From contig CAZQMF010000010.1 in the NCBI GenBank assembly GCA_964594235.1, positions 1 through 41,360 on the forward strand: a DNA stretch of 41,360 nt, read 5' to 3'. A program made the translations under genes and the position numbers. How positions within the stretch are numbered: the stretch's first letter is position 1; each line of letters opens with the position of its first letter. Positions 32,132-40,444 of the stretch are shown piece by piece. The stretch comes from CAYLHS01 sp964594235 (GTDB lineage Bacteria; Actinomycetota; Acidimicrobiia; Spongiisociales; UBA4744). The notes under the pieces are model-generated. The model saw only the letters and a program-made list of their open reading frames with translations, was not told the origin of the DNA and made no database searches.

Positions 32132-32407
32132 ATGGCCACCGTCAGGATTCCGACACTACTCCGCCGCTACACAGACGGGCAGGCCACCGTCCATGCAGAT
32201 GGGGGAACGATCAAAGACGTGTTCCTGTCGTTGGAAGCTCAGTACCCGGGCCTCTCGAACAGGCTCATCGATGTGAACGGTGGCGTTCATCGGTTCGTCA
32301 ACGTGTTCGCAGGAGACGACGACGTCCGCTACCTCGAAGGTCTGGCGACGAACATCGAAGCGGACGAAGAGATCACGATCCTTCCGGCCGTGTCGGGCGG
32401 CGAATGA
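32132..32407 (+). CDS. cysO: CysO-like ubiquitin-fold sulfur carrier with capped di-glycine tail
   Basis: The ATG at 32132 directly follows the JAMM stop and gives 91 residues. The sequence VRIPTLLRRYTDGQ, RLIDVNGGVHRFVNVFAGDDDVRYLEGLAT (in parts) and TILPAVSGG closely follows M. tuberculosis CysO. CysO carries sulfur as a C-terminal thiocarboxylate on its last glycine. Here the reading frame adds one Glu after GG (GGE), because the stop overlaps the next start (ATGA). The protein must probably be trimmed before it can be activated, and the adjacent JAMM protease is the obvious candidate. No MoeZ-type activator or CysM is in the window. Confidence 0.9.
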   Translation: MATVRIPTLLRRYTDGQATVHADGGTIKDVFLSLEAQYPGLSNRLIDVNGGVHRFVNVFAGDDDVRYLEGLATNIEADEEITILPAVSGGE

Positions 32408-33186
32408 ACGGTCTGGACACACCACCTACACTGCCCACGATGCGCCTCAGCGTTCTCGGTTCAAATGGCTCCTTTGCGACGCCCGGTCGCCCGGCATCCG
32501 GCTACCTCGTAGACCATGCCGGCACGACCCTGTGGGTCGACGCCGGTCCCGGGACGTTCGCCGCGTTGCAGGGGATCGTCGACTATCGAACCGTCGACGC
32601 CGTTGTGATCACGCACGGTCATGCCGATCACAGCGTCGACCTCTTCGGCTACTACCACGCCATCAAGTACGGACCGGGGGTCAGGGCACCGGTCCCGGTG
32701 TTCTGTTCGGCCGGCTTCGAGGAGGCGTTCACGTCCTTTCTGGGGGGTCCAGGACACGAGCCGGCAGGCACGCTCGAGTTCATCGCGTCGGGTGAGGGTG
32801 ACGAAATGGCAGTCGGATCTGTCGCGATGCGTTTCACCATGACGGACCACAGCGTCCCCACGCTCGGGGTCCGCTTCGAAGCAGACAGGAGGACCTTGTT
32901 CTACTCGAGCGATACGGGGCCCGAGGGCACGTGGATGAACCTCGCCGAGCACGCCGATGTGTTCCTGTGCGAAGCCACCTATCAAGGCAGTCCCGACCGG
33001 AAGCCGTGGGGTCGGCACCTCACTGCAGGCGAGGCCGGCCGGATCGCCAGGGACCAGATGGTGGATCGGCTGATGATCACCCACATCTGGCCATTCCTCG
33101 ATCCGGGAAGGTCCGTCGTCGAAGCAGAGGCCACGTTCGGTCGGCCGGTGGGACTGGCCGCGCCGGGAATGGTCGTGAAGGTGTAG
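32404..33186 (+). CDS. Metallo-beta-lactamase-fold hydrolase, Rv1339-like
   Basis: The ATG at 32404 overlaps cysO by 4 bp and gives 260 residues; an ATG at 32440 starts closer to the conserved part (MRLSVLGSNGS). The metal motif is THGHADHSVD, with later ligands in TDHSVP, YSSDTG and THIWPF. The order JAMM-cysO-this gene-rph-rdgB matches M. tuberculosis Rv1334-Rv1341, where Rv1339 is reported to be an atypical cAMP phosphodiesterase. The same function is possible here and would pair with the cyclase at 18 kb, but other phosphodiester substrates (RNase Z-like fold) cannot be excluded. Confidence 0.85.
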   Translation: MNGLDTPPTLPTMRLSVLGSNGSFATPGRPASGYLVDHAGTTLWVDAGPGTFAALQGIVDYRTVDAVVITHGHADHSVDLFGYYHAIKYGPGVRAPVPVFCSAGFEEAFTSFLGGPGHEPAGTLEFIASGEGDEMAVGSVAMRFTMTDHSVPTLGVRFEADRRTLFYSSDTGPEGTWMNLAEHADVFLCEATYQGSPDRKPWGRHLTAGEAGRIARDQMVDRLMITHIWPFLDPGRSVVEAEATFGRPVGLAAPGMVVKV

Positions 33187-33194
33187 GAGGGGGA

Positions 33195-33908
33195 GTGGAA
33201 CAGCGACAGAGAACGCGCGCAGCCGATGAGCTGAGACCGGTGAGGATCACTCAGGGGTATACGGAGATGACGCCAGGGTCCGTGCTCATCGAGGTGGGGA
33301 GGACTCGTGTGCTGTGCACTGCATCCATCGACCAGGATGTCCCACGCTGGCTGAGAGGCGGGAAGAAGGGTTGGGTCACGGCCGAGTACGCGATGTTGCC
33401 CGGTTCGAGCACGGAACGAATCAGGCGCGATGGCTACATGGGAGGACGGGCGAAGGAGATCTCCAGACTCGTTGGACGGTCCCTACGGTCGGTCGTCCGC
33501 CTCGAGGCGATGGCCGAGATGGTGGTGCGGGTCGACTGTGATGTGCTCCAAGCCGACGGAGGCACGAGATGCGCGGCCATCACAGGCGCCTGGATCGCTA
33601 TGCACGATGCATTCGAGGAGGCAATCGTGCGGGGCCAGATGGGATCGAACCCGATCATCGATCGTGTTGCCGCGATCTCCGTCGGACTCGTGGCCGGGGA
33701 GGCACGACTCGACCTGGACTACGAGGATGACGTGGCTGCAGATGTCGACATGAACGTCGTGATGACGGGTCAAGGTTTGCTGGTGGAGGTCCAGGGGACC
33801 GCCGAGCGCGTGCCATTCTCCCGGCGGGACCTGAACGACTTGCTCGACCTCGCCGAGTCGGGTATCGCCGAACTCCTCGATCTCCAACGGCAGGCGGCTG
33901 AGGCGTGA
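33195..33908 (+). CDS. rph: Ribonuclease PH
   Basis: The GTG at 33195, with GGAGG just upstream, gives 237 residues. The start RTRAADELRPVRITQGY and the motifs GWVTAEYAMLPGSSTERIRR, GRSLRSVV, CDVLQADGGTRCAAITGAW and VQGTAERVPFSR identify RNase PH. It trims extra nucleotides from tRNA 3' ends by phosphorolysis and acts as a hexamer. It is encoded between the metallo-hydrolase (8 bp gap) and rdgB (4-bp overlap). All phosphate- and RNA-binding motifs appear intact. Confidence 0.96.
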   Translation: MEQRQRTRAADELRPVRITQGYTEMTPGSVLIEVGRTRVLCTASIDQDVPRWLRGGKKGWVTAEYAMLPGSSTERIRRDGYMGGRAKEISRLVGRSLRSVVRLEAMAEMVVRVDCDVLQADGGTRCAAITGAWIAMHDAFEEAIVRGQMGSNPIIDRVAAISVGLVAGEARLDLDYEDDVAADVDMNVVMTGQGLLVEVQGTAERVPFSRRDLNDLLDLAESGIAELLDLQRQAAEA

Positions 33909-34486
33909 AGCTCGATCGTCTCGTCGTAGCCTCCAAGAACCCGGACAAGATCGGCGAGATCGAAGAGGTTCTCTGCGGGCTCGGCCTCGTCGAGACGATC
34001 GTGCGAGATGCGGAGTGGCCCGACGTCGAGGAGACCGGCGAAACCCTCGAGGAGAACGCAGTGCTCAAAGCTTCCACGGTCGCGCGGCTGGTTGGCTTGC
34101 CGGCGCTGGCGGATGACACCGGACTGGAGGTCACCGCCCTTGGGGGGGCTCCCGGAGTGCACACTGCGAGATATGCGGGGTCTCACGCTACCTATCGCGA
34201 CAACGTCGAGATGCTCCTCTCCGAACTCGAGGGACTCTCCGACCGGAGCGCGCGGTTTCGCACGGTGATTGCGCTGGCGTTTCCAGACGGCCGGTCGATC
34301 GTCGCAGATGGGACGTTGGATGGCCGCATCGTCCATGTGCCGAGAGGCAGCTTCGGGTTTGGGTACGACCCGGTCTTTGCCGTCGGGGAGAGGACCCTGT
34401 CGGAAATCGGGCCCGAGGAGAAGAACGCGATGAGTCACCGAGGTCTCGCCCTTCGAGCGCTTGCCGGCAAGGTGCGTTCGGCGTGA
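33905..34486 (+). CDS. rdgB: XTP/dITP diphosphatase (RdgB/HAM1)
   Basis: The GTG at 33905 overlaps the rph stop and gives 193 residues. The N terminus LVVASKNPDKIGEIEEVL matches the usual substrate-binding SxNxxKxxE pattern. Further motifs are ALADDTGLEVTALGGAPGVH with the metal-binding Asp pair, GSFGFGYDPVF and MSHRGLALRAL. The enzyme removes pyrophosphate from XTP, ITP and dITP and so keeps deaminated purines out of nucleic acids. It overlaps the next gene by 4 bp. Confidence 0.95.
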   Translation: MKLDRLVVASKNPDKIGEIEEVLCGLGLVETIVRDAEWPDVEETGETLEENAVLKASTVARLVGLPALADDTGLEVTALGGAPGVHTARYAGSHATYRDNVEMLLSELEGLSDRSARFRTVIALAFPDGRSIVADGTLDGRIVHVPRGSFGFGYDPVFAVGERTLSEIGPEEKNAMSHRGLALRALAGKVRSA

Positions 34487-35424
34487 CGATCGAGAACGGA
34501 AACCGACACTCGCTCCTGCGCGTGCTCTTCGGCATCGCAGCGCTCGGATTCGCCGTCCACCTGCTCCTGCCGCGTGTCAACGAGCTCCCGCAAGCAGTGG
34601 AGCAAGTCAAAGGGGGGTCACCCTGGTGGCTGCTGGCTGCGCTGTGCATTGCGGTGCTTCCCAAGGTCGGGGGAGCCATCTCGATGATCGGATCGATCGA
34701 GACCGATCTCCCGTATTGGCCCACGTTCGAGGTGCAGGTCGCCGCCGGTTTCACGAGTCTGTTCGCTCCGCAAGGGGTTGGTCTCGCCGCGATCAACGCC
34801 CAGTATGTGGAGAAACGAGGCGAAGATCGAACCGTCGCGGTGACCGCATCGGGCCTCAACTCGGTCGCCGGCTTCGCCGCTCACGTGTTGTCGATGCTCG
34901 TCGCCGTGGCGTTGATCGGTCCGCAAATCGTTCAGCACCTACGGACGCCGCCGCGGTGGTGGTTGCTGGCAGGCGGGGCGGTCTTCGCGCTGGTGGTGGG
35001 TGTGGCCGTGTGGACGCCGCTCGGGCGCAGGTGGCTGTGGAGGCCTGCTCTGCGTGCCGGAGCCGCCTTCTGGTCCACTGTGAAACGACCGAAGCGGACG
35101 GCCCAGCTGCTGGGGGGTTCGCTGTTGGTGACGCTCTCGAACGCGTTCACTCTCGCATTGACATTGAAGGCCTTTGGGCACTCTGCGTCGCTGATCGACG
35201 TCATATCGGTGTATCTGGCCGCAGCAGCCATTGCGGCGATCGCGCCGACGCCCGGCGCGTTGGGGGCGCTCGAGGCGGCACTGATCGCCGGTCTCATCGC
35301 CGTCGGAGTCGACGCCGGCACGGCGATCGGAGGTGTGCTCGTCTTTCGATTCCTGACCTTCTGGCTCCCTATCATCCCCGGTGTGTGGGCGCTGCGAGAT
35401 CTGCGACGACAGGGCGTTGTGTAG
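34483..35424 (+). CDS. Lysylphosphatidylglycerol synthase-like/flippase-like membrane protein (UPF0104)
   Basis: The GTG at 34483 overlaps rdgB and gives 313 residues with about eight hydrophobic segments. Motifs such as FTSLFAPQGVGLAAINAQYV, the LNSVAGF segment, and APTPGALGALEAALIAGL are those of the membrane domain family shared by MprF flippases and AglD-like proteins. No cytoplasmic aminoacyltransferase domain is attached, so it probably moves or helps make a lipid-linked molecule rather than lysinylating phosphatidylglycerol. The substrate is unknown. It is the last gene of the operon. Confidence 0.82.
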   Translation: MTIENGNRHSLLRVLFGIAALGFAVHLLLPRVNELPQAVEQVKGGSPWWLLAALCIAVLPKVGGAISMIGSIETDLPYWPTFEVQVAAGFTSLFAPQGVGLAAINAQYVEKRGEDRTVAVTASGLNSVAGFAAHVLSMLVAVALIGPQIVQHLRTPPRWWLLAGGAVFALVVGVAVWTPLGRRWLWRPALRAGAAFWSTVKRPKRTAQLLGGSLLVTLSNAFTLALTLKAFGHSASLIDVISVYLAAAAIAAIAPTPGALGALEAALIAGLIAVGVDAGTAIGGVLVFRFLTFWLPIIPGVWALRDLRRQGVV

Positions 35425-35747
35425 GTCGCATCCCCGCACACCAGTACATGGCCGCGGTGCTGAACAGCTAAGCGGGAGCGTCGGAACCGTCGTCGGTCTC
35501 ATCGGCGATCAGCCAAGCGGCACCGCCGTTGTCCGCCTGTAGCAGCTCGTCGAAGATCCTCAAGGACAAGCCGATCGTGACGCCGCGGTCATGCTCGCCG
35601 GAATCCTCGCCGCCAACAACTCCGGCTACATCGGACCAGGGCACTGCTCGAGCTTATCTACCCGCATGGTGGGCGTTTCCGAGCGCTCACCATGTGGCGT
35701 TTGGTGGGCGCCCTGGCTACTCTCCGTGGCGCACTCCAGGGAGAACC
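35425..35747. other. Intergenic region with a possible minus-strand small gene
   Basis: These 323 bp separate the flippase-like gene from the polysaccharide gene. They contain a 58-codon minus-strand reading frame (described separately) and, near 35667-35711, repeated GTGG(G)CGTTT-like blocks. No clear promoter pair or tRNA was found. AGGGAG (35738-35743) is the likely ribosome-binding site of the next gene. Confidence 0.4.
35468..35644 (-). CDS. Possible small protein of 58 residues
   Basis: A minus-strand frame runs from GTG (35644) to TAG (35468-35470). The product is acidic, with a central LSLRIFDELLQADNGGAAWL helix-like segment and an acidic tail ADETDDGSDAPA. Codon choice is GC-rich at third positions like neighbouring genes, which favours a real coding sequence. 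There is no recognised domain and no clear Shine-Dalgarno site. It could also be the decayed end of a longer gene, because a stop lies just upstream of the GTG. Confidence 0.35.
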   Translation of the reverse strand: MPWSDVAGVVGGEDSGEHDRGVTIGLSLRIFDELLQADNGGAAWLIADETDDGSDAPA

Positions 35748-37580
35748 GTGGCAGAGAACGTGCTGACAGAGCCGACGCTGTTCAGCGCCGCGTGGCGCTA
35801 CAAGTGGCTCGTGGTTCTGACGACGGTCGTGGCACTGGCCTTGGGAATCGCCTACACCGTGCTTCGGCCCACTTCGACGACGTACACGGCTCGGGCGTCG
35901 CTGGTGGTGCAGGCGACGGGGAGTGGCCTCGACCTCGGCACGTCTGGAAACCCTCAGCGGTTCGTAGGGAATCAGGTAGAGATCCTCAGGTCGGCCGCAG
36001 TCGTGCAACTCGCGAGTCAGATCGCCGGGCAGCAAGACTCACCTCTCCAGCTGACCCCTGCCGACATCTCCAAGGGGCTGCGGATCGAGAGCTCCACCTC
36101 CAGTGACCTCATCGACGTGGTGTTCACCTATCCGGATGACGCCGATCTTGCCATCGGCGGAGCGAACGCCGTCGTCGATGCCTACAAGCAGCTCGTTGCC
36201 TCGGAGAAGACGGCGGTGAGCAAAGCCGCGCTCAAACGAATCGACGCCGAGCTCTCAACGCTCGACGACCAGGCGCAGACGTTGGCCGGTCAGATCACCG
36301 CCAGGATCAATCAAGACACCACCTTGACGGCTCTTCAGACCGAGTACCAGGACGCCCTTAAGGAAATCGTGGACCTTCAGGCAGAAGCGCAATCGGCCGA
36401 CGCAGCGAGACTCGCCGAAATCAGAACCCGCCTGTCCGATCTGCGGAACCTGATCAATACCTACCAGGCTGTGCGAGGCATCGGACGCAACGACCCTGAG
36501 CTGGATGCGCTTCAAGCGGAGCAGGATCAGATCGTTGCAAGGCGCGACGCACTCATAGAGCGCCGCGACACGATCTCGGTTGACGCCGAGCTGTCTCCGG
36601 ATGTGGTTGCGTTCTCCTCACCCGCGAGTTCCGCCGCGCCATCGGCGGACTCGGGTCCCGGTCGCACAGTGGCCGTCGCCTTGATGCTCGGCCTCGCAGC
36701 CGGGATTGGGATCGCCTATCTGCTCGCTTCGCGCAGAAGGGTCTTCCACGATCGGATGGAACCCGAACTGATTATCGGCGTACCGCTGCTTGCCGACATT
36801 CCCGATTTCGCGCAGGAAGGGTTGACGACGCTCCTTCCGGTCCGTGATGAACCACGGTCTGCTTCCGCAGAGGCGTTCCGATTCGCTGCTGCATCGCTCG
36901 AGTTGAAAATGAACCGTCAGGATGTGAAGTCGTTGGCGATTATCTCGCCAACGCTCGGGGCCGGCAAGAGCACGGTACTGGCCAACATCGCTCTGGCAGC
37001 GGTCAGACAGGGCAACAAGGTGCTGCTCATCGACGCGGACTTCGGCAATCAGGCGCTGACCACCCTGCTGGCCGGCGATGAGGGGACGCGGGAACCAGGC
37101 CTGACCGAAGTCATGAGCGGCGGGCTTACGATCAGCCAGGCGATCCGTTCTATCGAGGTGGGGCCCGACTTGCTCATTTCGCTGTTGAGCAGGGGACGAC
37201 AGCCGGTGGCGGCGGCCGATCTGCTCAGATCGGAGGGCGCCAGAACGCTCTTCACCACGGCGAAGGAGGAGTACGACATGGTGCTCGTCGATGCCCCGCC
37301 GCTTTTGCAGGTCGCGTATGCGAGCACGATCGCAGGGCTTGTCGATGCGGTCCTCGTACTGGTGGCACACGAAGGTTCCGCTGCCCAACTGGAGGAGGCA
37401 TACGCTCGTCTCGGTCTCATCGGGGTGTCTTCGCTGGGCTACGTGTACAACTCTTCTCCGCTTCGCAGAGAGATGACCGTCTCGGAGGGCTCGACCGCTG
37501 ACGTGCTCGGTAACATGCGACACCTGGACCCGGACGAGGGGAAGGGTAGGTCGGGGTTCACGAAGAGGCGGCCGCGCTGA
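35748..37580 (+). CDS. Polysaccharide co-polymerase with BY-kinase-type ATPase domain (Wzz/CpsD-like)
   Basis: The GTG at 35748 gives 610 residues. A Wzz domain has a first membrane segment (about 18-38), an external coiled-coil region (to about 290) and a second membrane segment (about 306-325). The cytoplasmic ATPase domain follows, with variant Walker A SPTLGAGKST (about 400-409), Walker A' VLLIDADFG and Walker B MVLVDAPPLL. Such proteins set the chain length and export of capsule or exopolysaccharide. The C-terminal tail (GKGRSGFTKRRPR) lacks the Tyr cluster that bacterial tyrosine kinases autophosphorylate, so control by tyrosine phosphorylation is doubtful. The start is supported by GGGAG upstream; earlier frame is non-conserved. 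Confidence 0.87.
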   Translation: MAENVLTEPTLFSAAWRYKWLVVLTTVVALALGIAYTVLRPTSTTYTARASLVVQATGSGLDLGTSGNPQRFVGNQVEILRSAAVVQLASQIAGQQDSPLQLTPADISKGLRIESSTSSDLIDVVFTYPDDADLAIGGANAVVDAYKQLVASEKTAVSKAALKRIDAELSTLDDQAQTLAGQITARINQDTTLTALQTEYQDALKEIVDLQAEAQSADAARLAEIRTRLSDLRNLINTYQAVRGIGRNDPELDALQAEQDQIVARRDALIERRDTISVDAELSPDVVAFSSPASSAAPSADSGPGRTVAVALMLGLAAGIGIAYLLASRRRVFHDRMEPELIIGVPLLADIPDFAQEGLTTLLPVRDEPRSASAEAFRFAAASLELKMNRQDVKSLAIISPTLGAGKSTVLANIALAAVRQGNKVLLIDADFGNQALTTLLAGDEGTREPGLTEVMSGGLTISQAIRSIEVGPDLLISLLSRGRQPVAAADLLRSEGARTLFTTAKEEYDMVLVDAPPLLQVAYASTIAGLVDAVLVLVAHEGSAAQLEEAYARLGLIGVSSLGYVYNSSPLRREMTVSEGSTADVLGNMRHLDPDEGKGRSGFTKRRPR

Positions 37581-37602
37581 GATCAACCGGGGTGTTCGAG
37601 AC

Positions 37603-38748
37603 GTGAGGGTGCTTCAGCTCCACAACCGCTATCGGCAAGCGGGTGGTGAGGACACCGTCGTGGCCAGGGAGCGGGAGCTCCTCACGAGCGCAGGACACGA
37701 GGTGCTCCAGTGTCAGGTCGAGAACCCACCGGGTGCCGTCCGCGCCGCGGCCACGCTGCTCCTGTCGGCATGGAACCCGTCGTCCGCCAGCAGCGTCAAG
37801 CAGATCACAGCCGAGTTCCAGCCGGACGTGGCGCACATTCACAACACTTGGTGGGTCCTGTCACCCTCGGTGGTCGCGGCGCTCGGTTCGATCCCGACGG
37901 TGGTGACACTGCACAACTACCGTCTGCTGTGCGCCAATGCACAGCTGTTCAGGGACGGGCATCCGTGTGAGGACTGCGTGGGAAGAGGACCCTGGAGGGG
38001 GGTGCAACACCGCTGCTATCGAAGGTCCTTCCCGGCATCGACGCTTGCGGCAGCCGCTATCAGCATTCCGCGTCGACTGGATGTGTGGCGAAACGTGGAC
38101 CTGTTCCTCGCCTTGACAGATTTCGCCAAGGGCCGATTCGTTGCCGGTGGCCTACCCGAAGAGAAACTGGTCGTCAAACCCAACTTCGTCGACGACCCGG
38201 GTCCGCGGCTGAACGCTCCATCGGCCAGCACCACTGTGCTGTTCGTGGGGCGCTTGAGCACAGAGAAGGGGATCGGCGTCTTGCTGGAGGCGTGGAGCCG
38301 GGTGCGTCCAGACCATCTCGAGCTGCTCATCGTGGGCGACGGGCCCCTCGCCGACGACGTTCGAGCGCTCGCACCACCGGGAGTCAGATTCCTCGGCCAT
38401 CTCGGTCAGGATCAGATTCGCGAGTTGATGCTTGGGGCCCGTGCTCTGATCTTCCCTTCCATCTGGTACGAAGGCCAGCCGATGGTGCTGTTGGAAGCGC
38501 TGGCCGCGGGTCTTCCCCTGGTCGTTTCGGGGATCGGGGGGATTCCTGACACGGTCGTCGATTACGGTGCCGCGCTGATAGTGAATCGAAAGTCGGACTG
38601 GGCGGAATCGCTTGTTCGGCTCGCCGACGATGTCTGGGTCGACGGGGCAGGGCGTCACGCACGTGCCGTCTTCGAAGGTCGCTACACACCGGATGCCGCT
38701 CTCGATCGGCTCCTCGACGCCTATGAGCGTGCCGGTGCTCAGGTGTGA
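37603..38748 (+). CDS. Family 4 glycosyltransferase
   Basis: The GTG at 37603 gives 381 residues. The N-terminal GT-B domain starts RVLQLHNRYRQAGGEDTVV. A four-Cys segment (C110, C122, C125, C138, around CEDCVGRGPW) is known from a GT4 subgroup. The C-terminal domain has FVGRLSTEKGIGVLLEAW and the nucleotide-sugar motif PSIWYEGQPMVLLEALAAG (E-x7-E). It probably adds a sugar to the lipid-linked repeat of the exopolysaccharide. The gene is 22 bp after the Wzz gene and converges on the WecG-type gene with a 10-bp overlap at the stops. Confidence 0.92.
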   Translation: MRVLQLHNRYRQAGGEDTVVARERELLTSAGHEVLQCQVENPPGAVRAAATLLLSAWNPSSASSVKQITAEFQPDVAHIHNTWWVLSPSVVAALGSIPTVVTLHNYRLLCANAQLFRDGHPCEDCVGRGPWRGVQHRCYRRSFPASTLAAAAISIPRRLDVWRNVDLFLALTDFAKGRFVAGGLPEEKLVVKPNFVDDPGPRLNAPSASTTVLFVGRLSTEKGIGVLLEAWSRVRPDHLELLIVGDGPLADDVRALAPPGVRFLGHLGQDQIRELMLGARALIFPSIWYEGQPMVLLEALAAGLPLVVSGIGGIPDTVVDYGAALIVNRKSDWAESLVRLADDVWVDGAGRHARAVFEGRYTPDAALDRLLDAYERAGAQV

Positions 38749-39509
38749 GGTCGCTCGACTCGCCGGCGGATCAAATCTCGGGCGAGTAGAGCCAGATAGA
38801 CGGGGTTGTTGAACAGGTATCTTCGCCACAGCCTGCGGGGTTCTTGAGAGAGGCGATACGCCCATTCGAGGCCGGCATGTTGCATCCATTCCGGCGCTCT
38901 CGAGGTGGTGCCGGCGAGGAAGTCGAACGCTGCGCCCACCCCGAGTAGAGCGACGCCGGGGAGCAAGCGGCGCACGCGCGCCATCCAGAGTTCCTGTTTG
39001 GGCATGCCGAGTCCCACCCACACCAGGTCGGCACCTGTCTCTCTAATTCTGGCAGCTGCCGAGTGGAGGTCCTCGTCGGTGAAAGGACGGAATGGGGGCG
39101 AGTACACCCCCGCCACCTTCGCTTCCGGAGCCAGAGCTCGGATCACGTCGACAAGTCTGTCCAATGTCGCCTCTGTGCTCCCCCAGAAGAAGTGTCGCCA
39201 GCCGAAAGCGATGCCTTCTTCGAGGGCGCGCTGCATGAATGAAGGACCATCGACCCGAGCCTGGGTCGGATGCCCGGCAGCTCTCAGGCCCCAGACGATT
39301 GGGACACCATCCGGGGCAGCAACATCGGCAGCGAAGAGCGCGGCTGAGACTTCAGCGTTACGGCGGGCCGTCATCACCGACTGGACGTTGCAGAATGCAA
39401 TGACCGTCGCAGCGTCCGTGGGACGGCGCTCAAGAATCGTGAGGAGTTCGTCGGCTGACGTCAAGGAGATAGGGGTGCCGACCACGTCGACCCGCTCAGG
39501 CAGGTTCAT
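38739..39509 (-). CDS. WecG/TagA/CpsF-family glycosyltransferase
   Basis: The ATG at 39509 overlaps the fcl stop by 4 bp and gives 256 residues. The start RVDVVGTPISLTSADELL, then FCNVQSVMTARRN, APDGVPIVWGLR and VWVGLGMPKQELWM are the standard motifs of this GT26 family. Members transfer N-acetylmannosamine(uronic acid), glucose or similar sugars to a lipid-linked acceptor at the inner face of the membrane. The conserved Asp of APDGVP is present. The exact sugar is unknown. It is the third gene of the minus-strand gmd-fcl operon. Confidence 0.92.
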   Translation of the reverse strand: MNLPERVDVVGTPISLTSADELLTILERRPTDAATVIAFCNVQSVMTARRNAEVSAALFAADVAAPDGVPIVWGLRAAGHPTQARVDGPSFMQRALEEGIAFGWRHFFWGSTEATLDRLVDVIRALAPEAKVAGVYSPPFRPFTDEDLHSAAARIRETGADLVWVGLGMPKQELWMARVRRLLPGVALLGVGAAFDFLAGTTSRAPEWMQHAGLEWAYRLSQEPRRLWRRYLFNNPVYLALLARDLIRRRVERPHT

Positions 39510-40444
39510 TGGCTTTGGTGCTTCGTCCACCACGCAACGGTTCTCCGCAGGCCCTCTTCGAGGCCGATTTCCGCCTCGAAGCCGAAGTGCTCTCTTGCTC
39601 GAGAGGTGTCGAGCATGCGTCGAGGTTGACCATCGGGTTTCGTCGCGTCCCACCGGACATTCCCCTCAAACCCGGTGATCTCCGCGATCATCTCGACCAA
39701 GTCACGGATCGTGATTTCCCGACCGGCCCCGACGTTGACAGGTTCGGGCGCATCGTATCGTTCCGTGGCGAGCACGATTGCCCTGGCAGCGTCTTCGACG
39801 TAGAGGAATTCTCGGCTGGCGGATCCGGTGCCCCACACGTCGACTGAGGAGGCTCCAGTATCGCGTGCGGCGGCGAACTTGCGGATCAGGGCTGGGATGA
39901 CATGACTGGTCTCGAGATCGAAATTGTCCCCTGGACCGTACAGGTTCACCGGGAGCAGGTAGATGCCGTTGAAGTCATACTGATCCCGATAGGCCTGGAG
40001 CATGACGAGCAACGACTTCTTGGCGATGCCGTAGGGGGCGTTCGTTTCCTCCGGATAGCCGTTCCACAGGTCGTCCTCTCTGAAAGGGACAGGCGTGTAC
40101 TTGGGGTAGGCGCAGACCGTGCCTACCTGTACGAACTTCTCGATGCCGGCACGGCGGCTCTCCTCGATGAGGTTGATGCCCATGGCTGCGTTGGCATAGA
40201 AGTAGCGTCCCGGGTTCGCTCGGTTTGCGCCGATGCCACCCACCTCGGCGGCGAGATGCACCACGATCTCGGGTCTCGTCTCGTCGAGGAGGCGGCGGAC
40301 GATCTGCTGCTCCGTGAGGTCGTAGTCGCGTCGCCGGGGAGTGATGACCTCTGCTCCGCTCCGTCCGATCAGCCCGCAGACATACGTCCCGAGGAACCCG
40401 GCACCTCCGCTGACCAGTACCCTCTTGCCGTTCAAGTCGGTCAT
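39506..40444 (-). CDS. fcl: GDP-L-fucose synthase
   Basis: The ATG at 40444 overlaps the gmd stop (ATGA) and gives 312 residues. The Rossmann motif is SGGAGFLG. The catalytic Ser/Thr region is GTVCAYPK, and the Tyr-Lys pair sits in APYGIAKKSLL. Further family segments are HLAAEVGGIGANRANP and NLYGPGDNFDLETSHVIPAL. It epimerises and reduces GDP-4-keto-6-deoxymannose to GDP-L-fucose. Together with Gmd it supplies GDP-fucose for the exopolysaccharide locus. In many Fcl proteins the first catalytic residue is Ser in SSCxYP; here the text is GTVCAYP with Thr, which fits a Ser/Thr substitution. Confidence 0.94.
   Translation of the reverse strand: MTDLNGKRVLVSGGAGFLGTYVCGLIGRSGAEVITPRRRDYDLTEQQIVRRLLDETRPEIVVHLAAEVGGIGANRANPGRYFYANAAMGINLIEESRRAGIEKFVQVGTVCAYPKYTPVPFREDDLWNGYPEETNAPYGIAKKSLLVMLQAYRDQYDFNGIYLLPVNLYGPGDNFDLETSHVIPALIRKFAAARDTGASSVDVWGTGSASREFLYVEDAARAIVLATERYDAPEPVNVGAGREITIRDLVEMIAEITGFEGNVRWDATKPDGQPRRMLDTSRAREHFGFEAEIGLEEGLRRTVAWWTKHQSQ

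Noticed and set aside
35529..35747. A longer N terminus for the Wzz-like protein
   Set aside because: The added residues are low in complexity and not membrane-protein-like; GTG 35748 has a ribosome-binding site and places the first membrane segment at the expected distance.
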